A stretch of DNA of 64,000 nt from Gryganskiella cystojenkinii (taxonomy: Eukaryota > Mortierellomycota > Mortierellomycetes > Mortierellales > Mortierellaceae), in the NCBI GenBank assembly GCA_015852425.1, contig JAAAIG010000021.1:13028-77027 (forward strand). The letters run 5' to 3'. Positions 1 to 13,785 of this stretch are shown one piece after another (position 1 is the first letter of the stretch; each line of letters begins with the position of its first letter). The position numbers and the translations under genes were made by a program. The notes below the pieces were generated by a model. The model did not search any database and was not told the origin of the DNA. It saw nothing but the letters and a program-made list of their open reading frames with translations.

Positions 1-835
1 AAAAAAAAAAAAAAAAAGGAGAGGAAAGAGACCACAACCAAAAAAAAAAAAAAAAAAAAATAGAGCGACCTTTGCTGGTTCTTGCCCCATGCCCACGCAT
101 ATCCTTTGGAATATCAACTTACAAAATGGGAAACCCCCTTCCGTCAGGGCTGTGTTTGCCTGGATAAACAAGGAGTCAAAAACAGTCGGTGCAATACAGT
201 GTCAGTGAAGAAAAAGCTTTTTCTAGAGCCTTTTTCAGGTTCCAAGGGTGAGGGAATGAGGTATGAGGTGGCCAACATGAAGAAAGAACGTCAAAAATAC
301 GGAGGCTTAAGGGCAGCGTGAAATTTCTTCTTCCCCTTTCAACTTTCGTTCTCTTGCCAGATGGGGCAGGAGATGAAGACAGAGACACAGGAGTAGTAAT
401 AGGAGGCGGTGGTGATACTGGCCCGACTTGGTTGTAGTGAGGGTTAGGAAACGAGGGGTTGATTGAAAAGGCCGAAATAGAGAAGACGCAAAATCAAAGA
501 AAAAAAATCAAAAAAGAAAACGCGGTAACCCGCGTCTGCACTCCCAAGGCGCCGAAAGGGCTACTAGGGCAAGAAGCAGGGAACACCGCATGTCCAGTTC
601 CTTCTCTCCTGTGACCACTCTCTGCTGTGTGTGTCTCCTGGGAGCAATGGGCTACCTTACACGCGCATCGCGCTCATGTCTTATCTGCAAGGAAAACCAA
701 CCTATATTTTTTTAATTTTTTAATTTTTTAATTTTTCGTGATGATTTTGATGTGCTGTGGATGTGAAGTACAAGATGTTGGCCCCAGTAACATTTGACCA
801 AAAGAACAATGGAAAGGAAATAAACAAAAACGAAG
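1..835. other. Left-edge non-coding stretch
   Basis: No gene is supported here. It begins with poly(A) runs (1-17 and 41-60) and has an A/T-rich tract with repeated TTTTTAAT units near 705-736. The short open frames on both strands lack recognisable protein features. The right end is probably the 3' UTR of the minus-strand COP9 gene. Confidence 0.5.
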
Positions 836-3288
836 TTAATCTGATGCTTCTAGTCCTTGCTCGTGCTCATCCTCTTCCTGTTCAGGACCAGGTCCATAAT
901 CGACGACCAACTCCGCTTCAGGTCCACTTGTTACTTCGGGTTCTTGTCCTGCACTTCGTCCGCTTTGTCCTCTGGGGCTCACACGACCATCGTTCCGGCG
1001 CTGTCTCTTTGACCTAGTAGAGGAGGCTTTCTAAAGATAACGTATCGCACAATGCAATGAGTATTCAACAACTATCATATCACTAAAAGTCGACAAACAA
1101 CAGAACATATACAAGCATGTCGCAAAAGAGCAACGAACCTTCATCAACGTAGTTTTCGTATCCCATCTGCAGGCCAAAGTCCGATTCATCCATGGGATAT
1201 CCGCCAAAGTCAGCAGCATGACCATGACGACCCTAAAAGAGGTAAAAATCATATTTTGTTAATTTGGGTGAGCATAAAAAAGTGTCAATTCGAGTTAAGT
1301 CTCATGCGACACATAAAAAGAACAACAGAGTCACTCCCTTACCTTGCTTAGGTATTCTGGCATTATGGAAATCTTTTGGTCCATGGCCGCGAGCTTGGCC
1401 GTGATGTTGGTGGCGTTCTGAATTTGGCTATTAATCTTATCCATCGTGACCGTGTTGTTGTGCTGGTTGGGGTCATCCAAGAACGACACCATGCCTCCCT
1501 CGTGTTCGTGGCTGATCCGAGCAAAGATCGCGCCCGAGTCAATCATCTGGACAATGATACCCTCGACGTATTTGGGTCCCTCTGGGTCGGCTCCAAGTCC
1601 AATGACTGAGGTGATGTCCTCGATCGACAACGTCAGGTATGTGCGAGTCAAATCTTGAATGTTGCGACGATGGAGGGCCTCCATGCATTGTTTTGCCAAT
1701 CCATAGGTCCTGTCCTTGACAAGCTGCGACTTTATCTTTTCCAGCTCCGTCTTGATGGCGGTGTTGGATTTTTTCTCGTAAGCTGCGGCAAAATCGCTGT
1801 ATGCACTACAGTGAAGCTTCAGTGCCTTCACTACGGGAGTGGCCGTATACTTAGGGAGAGGGAGAACCTATTATCGTTGTCAAATTCAACAATCAGGATT
1901 AATAACTTGACCTTCAATACAGTCGTTAGGTTTTACAGGGAAGCTCGTTAAATCAGGTTGCCATACTTTTCCATGGTGCAGGAGACTCGTCAGGACATAT
2001 TTTTTGTACGATTCTATCTGGATTGCACTGGTCACATCGGCCGGTGCAGAAACAGCCTAAAAGTATGAAATATCCCGTAGGAATCGAACGTGTTAGTAAG
2101 TGACAAGAGTATCTCTGACCGACATTGGTTTCGCCTGTGCACGCAAATTTCGACGTTTTTCTTTTTACCAGCCTGAAAAATTCAAGCGCACGCTCAAAGT
2201 TCTTATGATAAGCATAAATCATGCCTCCGTAGTAGTGGTGCAGCAAAATGTCCTTGTAGTTAATGTTTGTCTCCTATATTTTCAACAGGAACGGCAAAAG
2301 AGTCAGAATCAACCTTAGAGGTCTCGATCGTAGTAATTTCAGTTTCTCAGAAATATATGAACTCGCTCGAGAATTACCCTGGGGTCGACATCCGTAATAT
2401 CACTGTCGAGAATTGGCAAGATATCCTTGAACGACTGCGCCAACAAGCAGGTCTAAATTATCAAAAGCCAAGTCGTCTTCAGCAACTTAAGGTATTGCAT
2501 TGGGCATTTCCAAGATGTGAGTTACATGCCTGATTCAAAAAAACTACCTTGGCGAGCAGAGGGTGAAGCATGGTCAGCTGTCCTGGCGAAGACTGGATTC
2601 TCTGGATAAAAGTCGCCAAGGGTCGAATTGCAACAACAGGCTAATTTGGTATCAGATGAAAAAAGTGTCAGTATCCGCTGTCGTCCACCACCATTGTCTA
2701 CACTACAAGAAGAAGGGTTGCTATTCGTTACCTGGTGAGATTCAGTTGCTATCTTCACGAGTGCCTCCGCAAAGCTCAAGGCTATATTGGATACGAAAAC
2801 AAGAAAAATGCCTATTAGTCCCAGTCAAAAATTCATTCTTTCTCCCGATGTGCCGCAGCGCCTCCAGGTCATTCTCAAAAAAAAAAAAAAAGGCTTTGGA
2901 GCTCCTTGCCTTTGTCAGAAGCCTGACGAATCTGTGCTCCGTCGCATGTTGAGACGAACGTCCACAACTTTTCCATCAGAGCTGGGTGAAATCCATGCGA
3001 GGCCTTGCATCGGTAAAGCCTATTTTAATAGCATTTCGGTGGCGTTAGCTGGTTTCTGTCACATTTTCAGGACACGAGGACAATACCGAGTACACCTTAC
3101 ATGAAGTAGAGGTAAGCAAGTGAATGTTCCGAGGGTGAGATGGCTTCGATGGGATCCGCAGGAGTGAAGGCCTTGGCGGTGAAGACCTGGTCGTTCATGT
3201 CATTGAGAAATGTCTTGAGCACAGCCAAGTCAGTGCTGGACTGGATTCTGGAGATGATTGCGTCAAAGGAGGGGTCGCCTGGAGCCAT
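836..3288 (-). CDS. csn3: COP9 signalosome subunit 3
   Basis: This is a PCI-domain subunit of the COP9 signalosome, which removes NEDD8 from cullins and so controls SCF-type ubiquitin ligases in nucleus and cytosol. Ten exons on the minus strand are 3288-3101, 3019-2910, 2781-2732, 2640-2548, 2452-2378, 2273-2169, 2056-1967, 1867-1343, 1232-1139 and 1026-836. They join to 506 codons. Family hallmarks are seen in order: HHYYGGMIYAYHKNFERAL, IESYKKYVL, the PCI helix LAKQCMEALHRRNIQDLTRT and the winged-helix end IFARISHEHEGGMVSF. Human CSN3 is about 423 residues. The extra length here is a disordered Ser/Arg- then Glu-rich tail in the last exon. Intron 2 appears to use a GC donor (GCAAGG). The start at 3288 is the first Met and aligns with the family N terminus. 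The gene faces Rab18 across a 446-bp divergent promoter. Confidence 0.9.
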
Positions 3289-3734
3289 GGTTGTTGTTTA
3301 GGAGAAAGGACACGTATCCGATACAATGTTTCGACTATGACCGAGGAAAATAAGAACAATGAAGGCAGAGAAAGGGTAATGACAATGAGAAAAGAGAGCG
3401 AAAGAAACGAAACGGGGTGAATTAAAGGAACCATCAAAAGGCGACGCGCATGCGCCTCCCCTTTTTGGTCGCGCCACTGCCACACCCTGCCTTCGAAGGG
3501 AAAAGACAGTCACTAGGAAACTTGTGGTCCGCGTGTCAATTTTTTTTCCCAACGAGACTTTCTTGCTCGTGGCACCTTGTCCTTTGCTGCTTCTCCATCC
3601 TTCTCTTCTCTTTTTCATATTATCGAGCATAATCATCATTCCTCACAGCTCACTACAGTACCCTATACTTGAATACCCTGTAACTCTCTCTACCCTCGTA
3701 ACTCTCTCTACCCATAATATAAGGAACAACCCAC
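3289..3734. promoter_or_regulatory. Divergent intergenic promoter, csn3/rab18
   Basis: These 446 bp separate the starts of two head-to-head genes, so both promoters must lie here or overlap. The rab18 side has a pyrimidine-rich leader (about 3590-3735) with a repeated TAACTCTCTCTACCC unit near 3679-3714. No clear TATA box is visible. The role is inferred from gene orientation alone. Confidence 0.5.
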
Positions 3735-4827
3735 ATGTCCTCTTCTTCAGAAACAGTCGCTACCCTCAAGTTGCTTCTCATTGGCAGCAGTGGCACAGGC
3801 AAGAGTAGTCTGCTTATGCGCTTTGTCGATGGAGTGTTTCTTGCACCTGACGAGATCTCTGCCACCATCGGAGTCGACTTTAAGGTCAAAGTCATTGATG
3901 TCGAGGGCAAGAAGTACAAGCTGACCATCTGGGTATTTTTTTGTTCACTCTTTCAGTTTTATTTCGGCTCGAGTTCTCTCATTGTGCACTTGCTGCTGTG
4001 GGCATGTTTCGGTTTCTTATCCCTGTTTTATCATGTCTTTATTTTTTCTGGGTTTAGGATACCGCTGGACAGGAGCGTTTCCGTACACTCACATCGTCTT
4101 ATTACAGAGGAGCGCAGGGAGTAATCCTCGGTATGTGAAGTGAAGATATGGAGTATCTCTAGCAAGCAACATAACAGCAAAATACCAGGGAAATGCTTCG
4201 GACAATTTTAGTTTTTTTTTGGGTCGATGTGACCTTAGATCTGACTAAGCTCTTTTACTTTTCTCCAAACCCCCCCTGTAGTGTACGATGTCAGCAACCG
4301 AGACTCTTTCAACGATCTTCAAACCTGGTTCAACGAACTTGACACATACTGCTCCAGCAAAGAGGTTGTCCGCATGATTGTCGGAAACAAGGTGGACAAG
4401 GTAACGAAAACGTTGACTTTTCCCAAACCAAAAAAAAAAAAAAAAAGTCGGGAGACAAGGAGGAAAAATGACGTGGCGCGATCGTCAGACTGACCGCATT
4501 CGAGACTTTACTAACCTATTTGAACCTTTCTTTTTAATATTGGGAATCCTTTTCTGCGTTTTGTTTCTGGATCGTATTATGCTCTTGTCTTTTCAGGAAT
4601 CGAGCAGAGAAGTCAGCAAGCAGGAGGGCCAGGACCTTGCTCGCAAGCTGCAGACACTATTTGTCGAGTGCAGTGCAAAGACAAAACTGGGCGTTCAGCA
4701 GGCATTTGATGAGCTTGTTCAGCAGATCATTGATACTCCCAGTCTCTGGCAGAAGCAGGCCACACCCAATGTCAAGCTTCAGAGTAGCACGGATGCCTCT
4801 CAGGAGTACTCTGGATGCGCTTGTTAA
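3735..4827 (+). CDS. rab18: Rab18-family small GTPase
   Basis: This is a Ras-superfamily vesicle and lipid-droplet/ER Rab. Exons 3735-3932, 4058-4130, 4282-4400 and 4597-4827 join to 206 residues, the usual Rab length. All nucleotide motifs are intact: P-loop GSSGTGKSS, effector loop ATIGVDFKVK, DTAGQERFRTLTSSYYRGAQG, GNKVDK and ECSAKTKLGVQ. The stretch AFDELVQQIIDTPSLW resembles Rab18 (known Rab18: EELVEKIIQTPGLW) more than Rab1/Rab8. The C terminus CAC carries two cysteines for geranylgeranylation, unlike the CaaX-type end of animal Rab18. An AATAAA at 4841 lies just past the stop. Rab18 acts at ER-lipid-droplet contacts in animals, and that role here is inference. Confidence 0.9.
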
Positions 4828-6120
4828 AGTGGGACTTACGAATAAAATCCCCTAATTAATCACGTGCCCGGACTCTAAATGGAATTGTTAAGGGTCTTGG
4901 ACAATGACGTTGGTGTCGGAATATCGGGCTGTTGCCAAGGTCGAAGCTCTGGATGGAGGCGTGGTTTAAGTGTCCTAGTAATAGACAATTGCCAGGCTGG
5001 GGGAGTCTTGTTCAGTATAACGGGCTGTGCTTTGTTTGCCACCGTGAATTATTAAGTGTAAGAGCGAGTTTCCACGAAGAATTTGTTGGTGGACCCTGTG
5101 CGACTCTGAGATCTGCCATGACGTTTCTGTGATTCCTATGAAAGCGCTCCACAACAGCCCTGTACCTGTTGTGCGGAGGCGAGGACACGCCATTGTTGAA
5201 ATTTTATGAAAGGTCAAATGTGGTACGTACAGCAAGGACCTTCTCTGGTTTGCTTGACGTTATTCTTCTGTTCTTCTTCGACTGTCGTTCCGGTTCGCAA
5301 AAAGGGCCAACTTTTGTATGTACTATTCTAGATCGCTATGGGTCTCTCTCTCTCTCTCTTGAATATTCAAATCTAGATCAATATTTACGTTGCAGAACAA
5401 GGAGACGGAGAAAAGACTCCCTTTTTTCGTCTACAGTATCTGTTGTCCTTCATATTCCATATTCTATGCCTTGCATAGCCAACTGCAGGACAGGACAGGA
5501 ACGGGACAGAGATTTTAGTGTCGCTTTTGTGGGACGCGCCTTGATTTTGTTGGTCCTTTTTTTATGCCTGAACGGGAGACGCGTTTGTGCTAATACTGAC
5601 CAGGTGAAAGGGACAGGGGGAGGGGGAGAGGGCAAGAAAGACCCCGTGCTGGGGATGAGTGGACAGTTGACAAAACAGGGGTTCTTTCTCGGATCAGAAG
5701 AAAAGAGAAGGGCAGTAGCAATTGCAACTTTGACTGGATAAGCAAAAAAAAAAAAAAAAAAACTTGACTTGCATACAAGTTCAAAGAAGGACATCTCCCA
5801 ATTGCCTGAATGACACTGATCTAGTCTGTCGGCAGCCGCGTCAGATGAAGAGTGAAAATTTGTGTCGCTTTTGTGGTCATACTCAGGCGCGTGTGAATGT
5901 GCGTATTTTATGCGCTTTGGGTATGTCGTTTATGTCGTTCAGGGAGAGAGAGAGTAAGAGAGTGTCTGTTTGACGGCGCGAGTTGTGCAAAGAAAGGTCT
6001 GATCAGTGGGAGGTGCAGTGCAGCAGTGAATTGAGCGACAGGAGGAGTCAAAATTCAAATTGAGAGAGCTAGAAGACCTTTGTGGTCCAGTAGGAAATGT
6101 TTCTGAAACCCCGTCCGTCC
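4828..6120. other. Intergenic region between rab18 and actin
   Basis: No coding gene is supported. A poly(A) signal for rab18 is at 4841. The longest open frame (5169-5741, plus) has no homology I recognise and atypical composition. It overlaps a CT run (about 5343-5360) and an A-tract (5742-5761). The right end must hold the upstream actin promoter. Confidence 0.5.
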
Positions 6121-6121
6121 T

Positions 6122-6131
6122 GATATAAAAA
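6122..6131 (+). promoter_or_regulatory. Actin TATA box
   Basis: The sequence GATATAAAAAGG lies about 330 bp upstream of the actin ATG. It is followed by a pyrimidine-rich leader (about 6150-6215), typical of highly expressed fungal genes. The leader ends in a 5'UTR intron (donor GTATGAC at 6231, acceptor GCAG ending 6454). Calling these the core promoter and UTR intron is inference from position. Confidence 0.75.
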
Positions 6132-6455
6132 GGACAGCTCGCCCCAGGTCTTTTTTTTCCATTTTCTCTTCTTTCTCATCATCTCGCTCTCATCCCTCAC
6201 TCACTCCCCATCCAAACTAATCACATCAAAGTATGACATACTGTTATTTCCACTCTTCCACCATCGTTTTCTTACCTCCTGGCTACTTCGTGAACAACTG
6301 TTGGACGCCACACTCTCCACCGTCAGGAACGCACACAAATTATTGTCTCGTGGGAACCAACTACTAACTCGTTCCTTATTCTTCTTTTACTCTTTCGCTA
6401 TGTTCTTCGTGTCTGTCCTCTGTCTTTTCTTCGACTTTACTTTCCGTTCTGCAGA

Positions 6456-8004
<1,549 letters not shown>

Positions 8005-9297
8005 GCGCTCGATACGACAAGGACGACGATGGGCTGAAGACGGTGACAGCAGTCGATATAACAACAACGGTGATCAACAGCAGCAACCAACAACATCAAC
8101 AAGGAGAAGCAGCTGTGGTTTGCTGGGTGTTGAAAGGGGAGCACACATCTTGTACTTTTTTTTCTTGTTCGTATACTCTTTCCAGATGCCCTGTGTCTCT
8201 TCTTGTTCAAAGAAATAAAACCCCCCATATATCATGACTTTTTTTTTTTTTTTCTTGACGGCGATTATGATGACAGTGGTTTTGTTTGTTGCTTTGTTGC
8301 TTAGCCTTGAATCGGCCGCTGTTCTAGAGCTCGGTCAGGAAGGAGTGAAAATAATATTCCGTCAGAAAAATCTAGTTAAACTTAAGGGGCCAAACTTGGT
8401 CTCACTTAAATTCCGACACCCAAAAATATGAGTGGCTTTGTTGCGATCCAACGACAGAGGGCGGGACGTGGAAGTCAGTCGTGAAAAATCAGGCCTGCAA
8501 GGGATTAGACATACACATTCATCGACATTTGCCTTCGTTTTTTATTTCTTGCCTTCAGCTTTGCCCATCAACACAAAGCCTCTTTTTTAAACATCACGGA
8601 CGCCACGCCTTCTACTTTGTCCTGTTCACATCCCCCCTCCTTTTCCCGCAGAGTTCATTTCTCAGAGGTAATTGAATGTCACCTCATCACAACCAATCAA
8701 TCGGGGTGGACTCGTCTTAATTGTGACCCGCTGTCCCTTGATGTTTGTCTAATTGTTCTGTCCTAGAAACCCACTCTCTTGCGCAAAAGTAGAAATCGCG
8801 GAACAGTTCGACTTCAACAAGAAACGCAGGAGGTAAGGTCACAGCTCTGGAAAGCAAGACGATTTTGGAATGGGCGCGATCAGCGTCGCTGTGTGTACGC
8901 GACATGGATGGGAGAGCTGAAATAAATTTTTGAGGGAAACGAAACCCCCATTGCAAGAGAGGAGCGAGAGGGGGGAAAAGAAGAAGAGAAAATAAGAAAA
9001 AAAGGATTCAATGTCCTTTCTTGGACATGGCAATGTTACAGTGCATACCACTATTTGACTCTGACTATTTAGATTGGTTCATAATTAACTTTTGTCCGCC
9101 CAACCTGTCCATCTCTTGCAGTGGTTTCCATCCCTGACAATATATGTTTATTAACAAAACTTCTTTTGTCTGTTCAAAGAACCTAGCATTTCGCCTATTG
9201 GGTGGATCAACCAGTTGAAAAAAAAAACGACAGCCTGTTTATTACCATCGGCTATACAGCATATCTTGACAACAGGGCACTTTGGAAAAAACACACC
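8005..9297. other. Intergenic region downstream of actin
   Basis: The actin 3' UTR reaches the AATAAA at 8214-8219. A poly(T) run follows at 8239-8253. The rest up to 9297 has only short unrecognisable open frames. The last part should hold the promoter and leader of the RSC7/PHD gene. An in-frame upstream ATG at 9202 exists but the context favours the ATG at 9298. Confidence 0.5.
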
Positions 9298-12200
9298 ATG
9301 TCGTCCCGAATCCGCCGTGGCCCCACGTCGCCACCGCTCTCTGCCACAAGAACCTCGCTTTCTCGTCAGTCCTCTAAATCAACAGTAGAACCAGACAGCG
9401 CCTCATCCCCATCTTCCAGATCTCGCAGGAACACCAGGGGTAAAGATACCTCAACCAAGGCAGGAGGACGTGATCAAGTCAAAGAGGACTCTGAAGAGGA
9501 CGACGAGGAGGAAGAGGAGTCAGTCACAAGATCCTCGCGACCCCGACGACCCACAAGGAATGGATCTTCTCGTACAAGGAACACTGAACCGGAACCCGTG
9601 GGGGAGGATGAAGACGAGGAGATGGTCGATGTCTCAGGGACAGGAGATGCGGACGAGGATCTTGAAAACGGAAACTTGGAGGAGATCGAAGGTGAGATCG
9701 AAGACGCTGGCGAGGCCAAAATCACAAAGGATGGTGAACTTTTGGGGGGTAAGCAAAGAATATGCTCTGCTTTTTTTTTTAAAAAAAAAGTCTATTTGTG
9801 ATCATGACAAGCTCTAACGACAAAGGAAAACAAAGCTAATAAGACAGGTGATCACTGAATTATCTTCCTAAATAGGTCGAGAATACAAGTGCAGGCACTT
9901 CACGATGCCGACCAGAGGCAACAGAGTCTACATGATGTCGATGGACCCAGCACGCGTTCTCGGATTCAGGGACAGTTACCTCTTCTTCTTGAGGAACCCA
10001 AACATTGTCCGTGTCAATACCACCGTGGAGGAGAGAATGTGGATGATCGAGAACGGCATGTTGATGGCCAACTTCAAGAACAAGTTGATTGCCGTCGTCA
10101 CAGCACGCTCAATGTTCAAGATCTTTGGACACAAGATCATTAAGAGAGGCAAACCCAGGATCGATGACTACTACGAGTCTCGGGCAGTGGAGGGCACACC
10201 GGCAGCCGATTCTGACGATGACGCAGACCGGACCTCAGAAGATGCTAGTGCTACCATGGATCAAGCTCAGTCAGAGGATACACCAGTACCCGCCTCTTCA
10301 GGGAGACGGAAGCACACTCTCGCTCAGGCAGAGGAATCAGCGCGACAGGTGACGGATCTCAACTGGCTCCACGAAAGCGCTGTAGCTGTCCGCGGATTGA
10401 ACTCGCAACTCAGGGAACTCAGGAAGGAGAACCCAAAATTCTTGGATCCACACACCAACATTGAGCAAGTACCGGTCCTCACCCAACCCAGTCGCGCCGA
10501 AGTTCAAGTGGCGCCAACACCTGATCCTGTAGATAAGAAAAGGCTGACATCGTCCTACCCAACTGTTCAAACCGTCGTGTCTATTCCTCGCTCCATTGGA
10601 CCACATGTGGATTCCAATGTCAAAGTGCAAATCAAAGGAGCTGCGCCTGCGCCACCAGTGATCCATGATCCCAGCGTCTGGGCAGTTATCCCTGACGATA
10701 TCAAGAAGGCCTTGGAGGCTGCGTCTTCTTCGAAGCGAAAGGCAGAGGAGGATGAGGACTACGAGAAATCCAAGTTTCCTTTGTCACTTCTTGATGGCCA
10801 GTATCAAGCGACTTTTCCTATGTAAGTGAACGAGAATTTGTTTTATTTCCATACTTCTCGTTGATCTATTAGTAATTCTCACAAACATCCTATTATTATT
10901 TTCGGCGGGACTACAGCCATCAAGCCCGTTTCAAGCAACCTTACCGCGTCATTTTGCCACAGAGTATGCAGGGCCACGCGCAGTATCTGCACTATCTCAG
11001 CTCGATGCAGCCACGGGAACCTGGACCGATCATGGAGCAGACAACATTGCCCGGCTATGTATCAGCAGAGGAGGCTAGACTGCTTCAACTCCAACTTCAG
11101 CAACAGCAAAAGCAGCAACTCGAACAGCAGCTTCAACAACAAGCTAAACTCCAGCAGCAACAGCAGCAGCAACAACTGCAACAACTCCAAGAGCAACAAG
11201 CAGCAGCTTCCAGGAAAGCCGAAACTCCTCAGGTGTGTTCCTGTTATTTTTCAAATTTGAGGAACCTTTGGTCACTTATTATCATTCTTAGCCAGGAAGC
11301 TGACCCACACATATTTTTCTTGGATTTTAGCCTCAGAGTCACGGAAATGTTTGTAATGCACCACTGAAAACTGGAATTGGCTACTGTCAACGATTGGTCA
11401 GCGCCCAGGGCGAGCGCTGCCCTCTTCACCGTGGCACATATACGATAGCAGGACAGCCTAACGGCAAACCCAGCGGACCAACATGTGGAAGCTGTAACCT
11501 CGCAGCTGCTCCAGATGGCGCCATGACCGCCGGAAAACCTCTCCCATGCGCTCCTACTCATCTCAACAAATGTAAGACCTGTGCAAAGGATTTTCATCCT
11601 ATTTGCTTACAGCTGGATACTCCCAGGCTTGTCGCCGGTATCGCATCTTACCCATGGCAATGCAGTGACTGCAAGCTCTGTGTCGTCTGTCTGGACGCAG
11701 GCGATGAGGCTACACTCTTAATTTGTGACGCCTGCGACCGAGGCTGGCACATGAACTGTTGCGATCCAGCTATCAAGGAAGTCCCCAAAGGTAAAGCGAG
11801 AAAAGAAAACGTTGCTTACTGTCTGATATTCTTGCACAATGACAAAATATTAAACCTGTCAACAAATGGATTCTAACATAACTACGGTTAATCCGTTTCT
11901 GATGTTGTCTGAAAATCTTTTTATAGGCGAATGGCTCTGCGCTTTCTGTGCCATGTGCCACTCATGCCGTGGAAACGAGATCCCAACAACAAAATATAAA
12001 CATGCCGATGCACCTGCCACTACCAAGAGCAAGTACCCCACGTTCGTGTGCACCTACTGGTAATTGAAGTGACACGGCATAGCTGGTTTTATAACATTTT
12101 CTTAGGATTGATCTGGTTCGATTGCTGACCGTTTTTCTTTGAATCAATGTCTATCAGTGTCCTATGCAGCGACAACTTTGCAAAGGGTCGGTGCTGTCCA

Positions 12201-12770
12201 GTGTGCTTAAAGACCTACAAAAGTGATAGTGGAGAGGATGGCAGTCAGTCTGATGCTGTAGGCGAGGATGACAACAACATGGTCTGCTGTGACGAATGTA
12301 ACCGTTGGGTTCATATGGACTGTGACGATCAACTCACGGAGGAGAAAGTGGAGGAGATGGGCGAGGATGAGAGTGTCAAGTACACTTGCCCACTTTGTGC
12401 CGAAAAGGTTGAACCGATCAAGACCGGAGCCGCCAATAATGTTTCGAATGCTCCACCCGAACTGATCCAACAGAGTCTCTCAGGACTAGCTCCACCACAA
12501 GGAAAGGCATGCGGAATTCTGGGAGGCAAGATGCGTATCCGAGGGTTGGTTGAGTACCAAGGCAAGAAATTGGGTGTCCCCGAGATATTGGGTGCAGGTG
12601 TCGAGTATGATCGCAAGATGGTCTCGGATCTCACGGCGCTCAAGAGCAAGCATGTGCTTGTGAAAAGGAAGAGGGGTCGACCTTCGACCAAAAGCCCTGT
12701 CCGTCGAGCCTCAATCGCGTCCTCAACCTCCTCTTCCCTATCATCATTGACAGGTTCTGTCGATAGCTAG
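9298..12770 (+). CDS. RSC7/Swp82-domain protein with three PHD fingers (SWI/SNF-RSC subunit)
   Basis: Probable chromatin-remodelling subunit in the nucleus. Exons 9298-9748, 9876-10821, 10917-11232, 11331-11790, 11927-12059 and 12158-12770 join to 972 residues. Residues 1-150 are basic then acidic and disordered. From about 152 comes the RSC7/Swp82 (NPL6-type, CRC subunit) domain, starting REYKCRHFTMPTRGNRVYMM. It resumes across an intron as FPIHQARFKQPYRVIL. A Gln-rich stretch (about 525-568) follows. Then come cysteine-rich modules: PHD1 (about 622-683), PHD2 with LLICDACDRGWHMNCC (about 685-745) and PHD3 with MVCCDECNRWVHMDC (about 780-850). The end has an AT-hook-like KRGRPSTK. In yeast, Rsc7/Swp82 carry no PHD fingers, whereas animal PHF10/DPF subunits carry a PHD pair, so this looks like both in one chain. 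Alternative: two genes, but every intron joins in frame. Confidence 0.85.
11087..11210 (+). repeat. Glutamine-rich coding tract
   Basis: CAA/CAG-rich stretch in the RSC7/PHD gene coding a run of mostly Gln with Leu, between the RSC7-type domain and the PHD fingers. It looks like a flexible linker or coiled-coil-type activation segment. Confidence 0.85.
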
Positions 12771-13719
12771 ACCTTATTTTTTTTCTTGTTTTGTTTTCTC
12801 GAAGTCGTTCACCTCTATTCTTTTTCGTATTGCTATTGTAATTATTTATTGTTCTCTCTTCAAACTCACTATCTCGATTTTGCTTGACTGTGTTTTCTTA
12901 ATGTTGCTATCCCAGCCCTGGCCATGCTGCCCCCTTCTGTTCCCCCTGTCTCACGCCCTTTTTTTTCTTTTTGATGTATTTTTATATTTTTTTCCATTTG
13001 GCATCTTTCAGTTGGGCTTGCCCTGCCGATTGCTGGTCAGAGCAAGGGAGGAAGAGCGACTTTTTTATTTACCTACCTTGGTTACATATCCAGCGCTCCT
13101 CCCAAAACAAGCACTGCCAGGGTTGGCTTCATGACGAGTGCAAAATTGATTCAGGCGTTGACCTGAAGAGTTGCACTTCATTTTATCATGCTGACTATCT
13201 TTTTTCGGACATTCCTTGTTGAGCCAAAAGGGAGAGACAGACAATACAGTGAGCCAACACCAGCAGCGAAATCGTGCGAAGTGCGTCAAAAGAAAAAGGG
13301 AAACGGAAAGAAGGGGTGTTGACAATGTTTGGATCGGATATTTCTGTGGCGATATTTGGAACCACCCTTTTCCGCGAAGCATACAAACACATATGCAGAC
13401 ACGTTTCGAACCTACCAACAAAACCATGAATGTTGTTGGCTGGTCTACCCCTTTTGCTCCGCGTTTTTTTTTTCTTTCCCTGAAGTATCGAAAAAAACAA
13501 GAGAGAGACAGGTTGGCATGGGTCCTGAGGAGGAAGGGTGAGGTCCTGTTGTCTTTTTGTTGTTCCTACTTTTGGACCCATACTTTCTCTCTCTCTCTCT
13601 CTCACTCCTTTGCATTCTTTTTCCATCTCATTCATTCAAACTTCGTCAATCGCGGTTGCACCCTTTTTTTTTATTTGATCACAAATAAAACGAGAGCGAG
13701 GCGTGCACTATCCACTAAA
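12771..13719. other. Intergenic region with CT-rich leader
   Basis: This holds the 3' UTR of the PHD gene and the upstream region of the ARF-like gene. The downstream frame is open from 13216, but the translated stretch before 13786 is low-complexity and spans a CT repeat (about 13583-13604), so I treat it as promoter/leader. No other gene is supported. Confidence 0.5.
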
Positions 13720-13730
13720 TATAAAAAAAA
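13720..13730 (+). promoter_or_regulatory. TATA box of the ARF-like gene
   Basis: TATAAAAAAAA lies 66 bp upstream of the ATG at 13786. This placement decides the start: an ATG at 13216 in the same frame would lie upstream of the likely transcription start. Confidence 0.55.
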
Positions 13731-13785
13731 GCGCCCGATAGATCGACATAACCAGCAACCTTCAAGAGTCCAGGCACACTACATC

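Noticed and set aside
2070..2100. A tRNA T-loop-like GTTCGATTCC on the minus strand
   Set aside because: The arms do not pair and it lies in a csn3 intron.
5169..5741. A 190-codon frame upstream of actin
   Set aside because: It runs through CT and G-rich simple sequence and has no protein-like pattern.
9202..9297. An upstream in-frame ATG of the RSC7/PHD gene
   Set aside because: The extra 32 residues look unlike the disordered Arg/Ser start that follows, and the later ATG has a better context.
13216..13785. A 190-codon N-terminal extension of the ARF-like gene
   Set aside because: The stretch is low-complexity, spans a CT repeat and lies upstream of a TATA box 66 bp before a good ATG.
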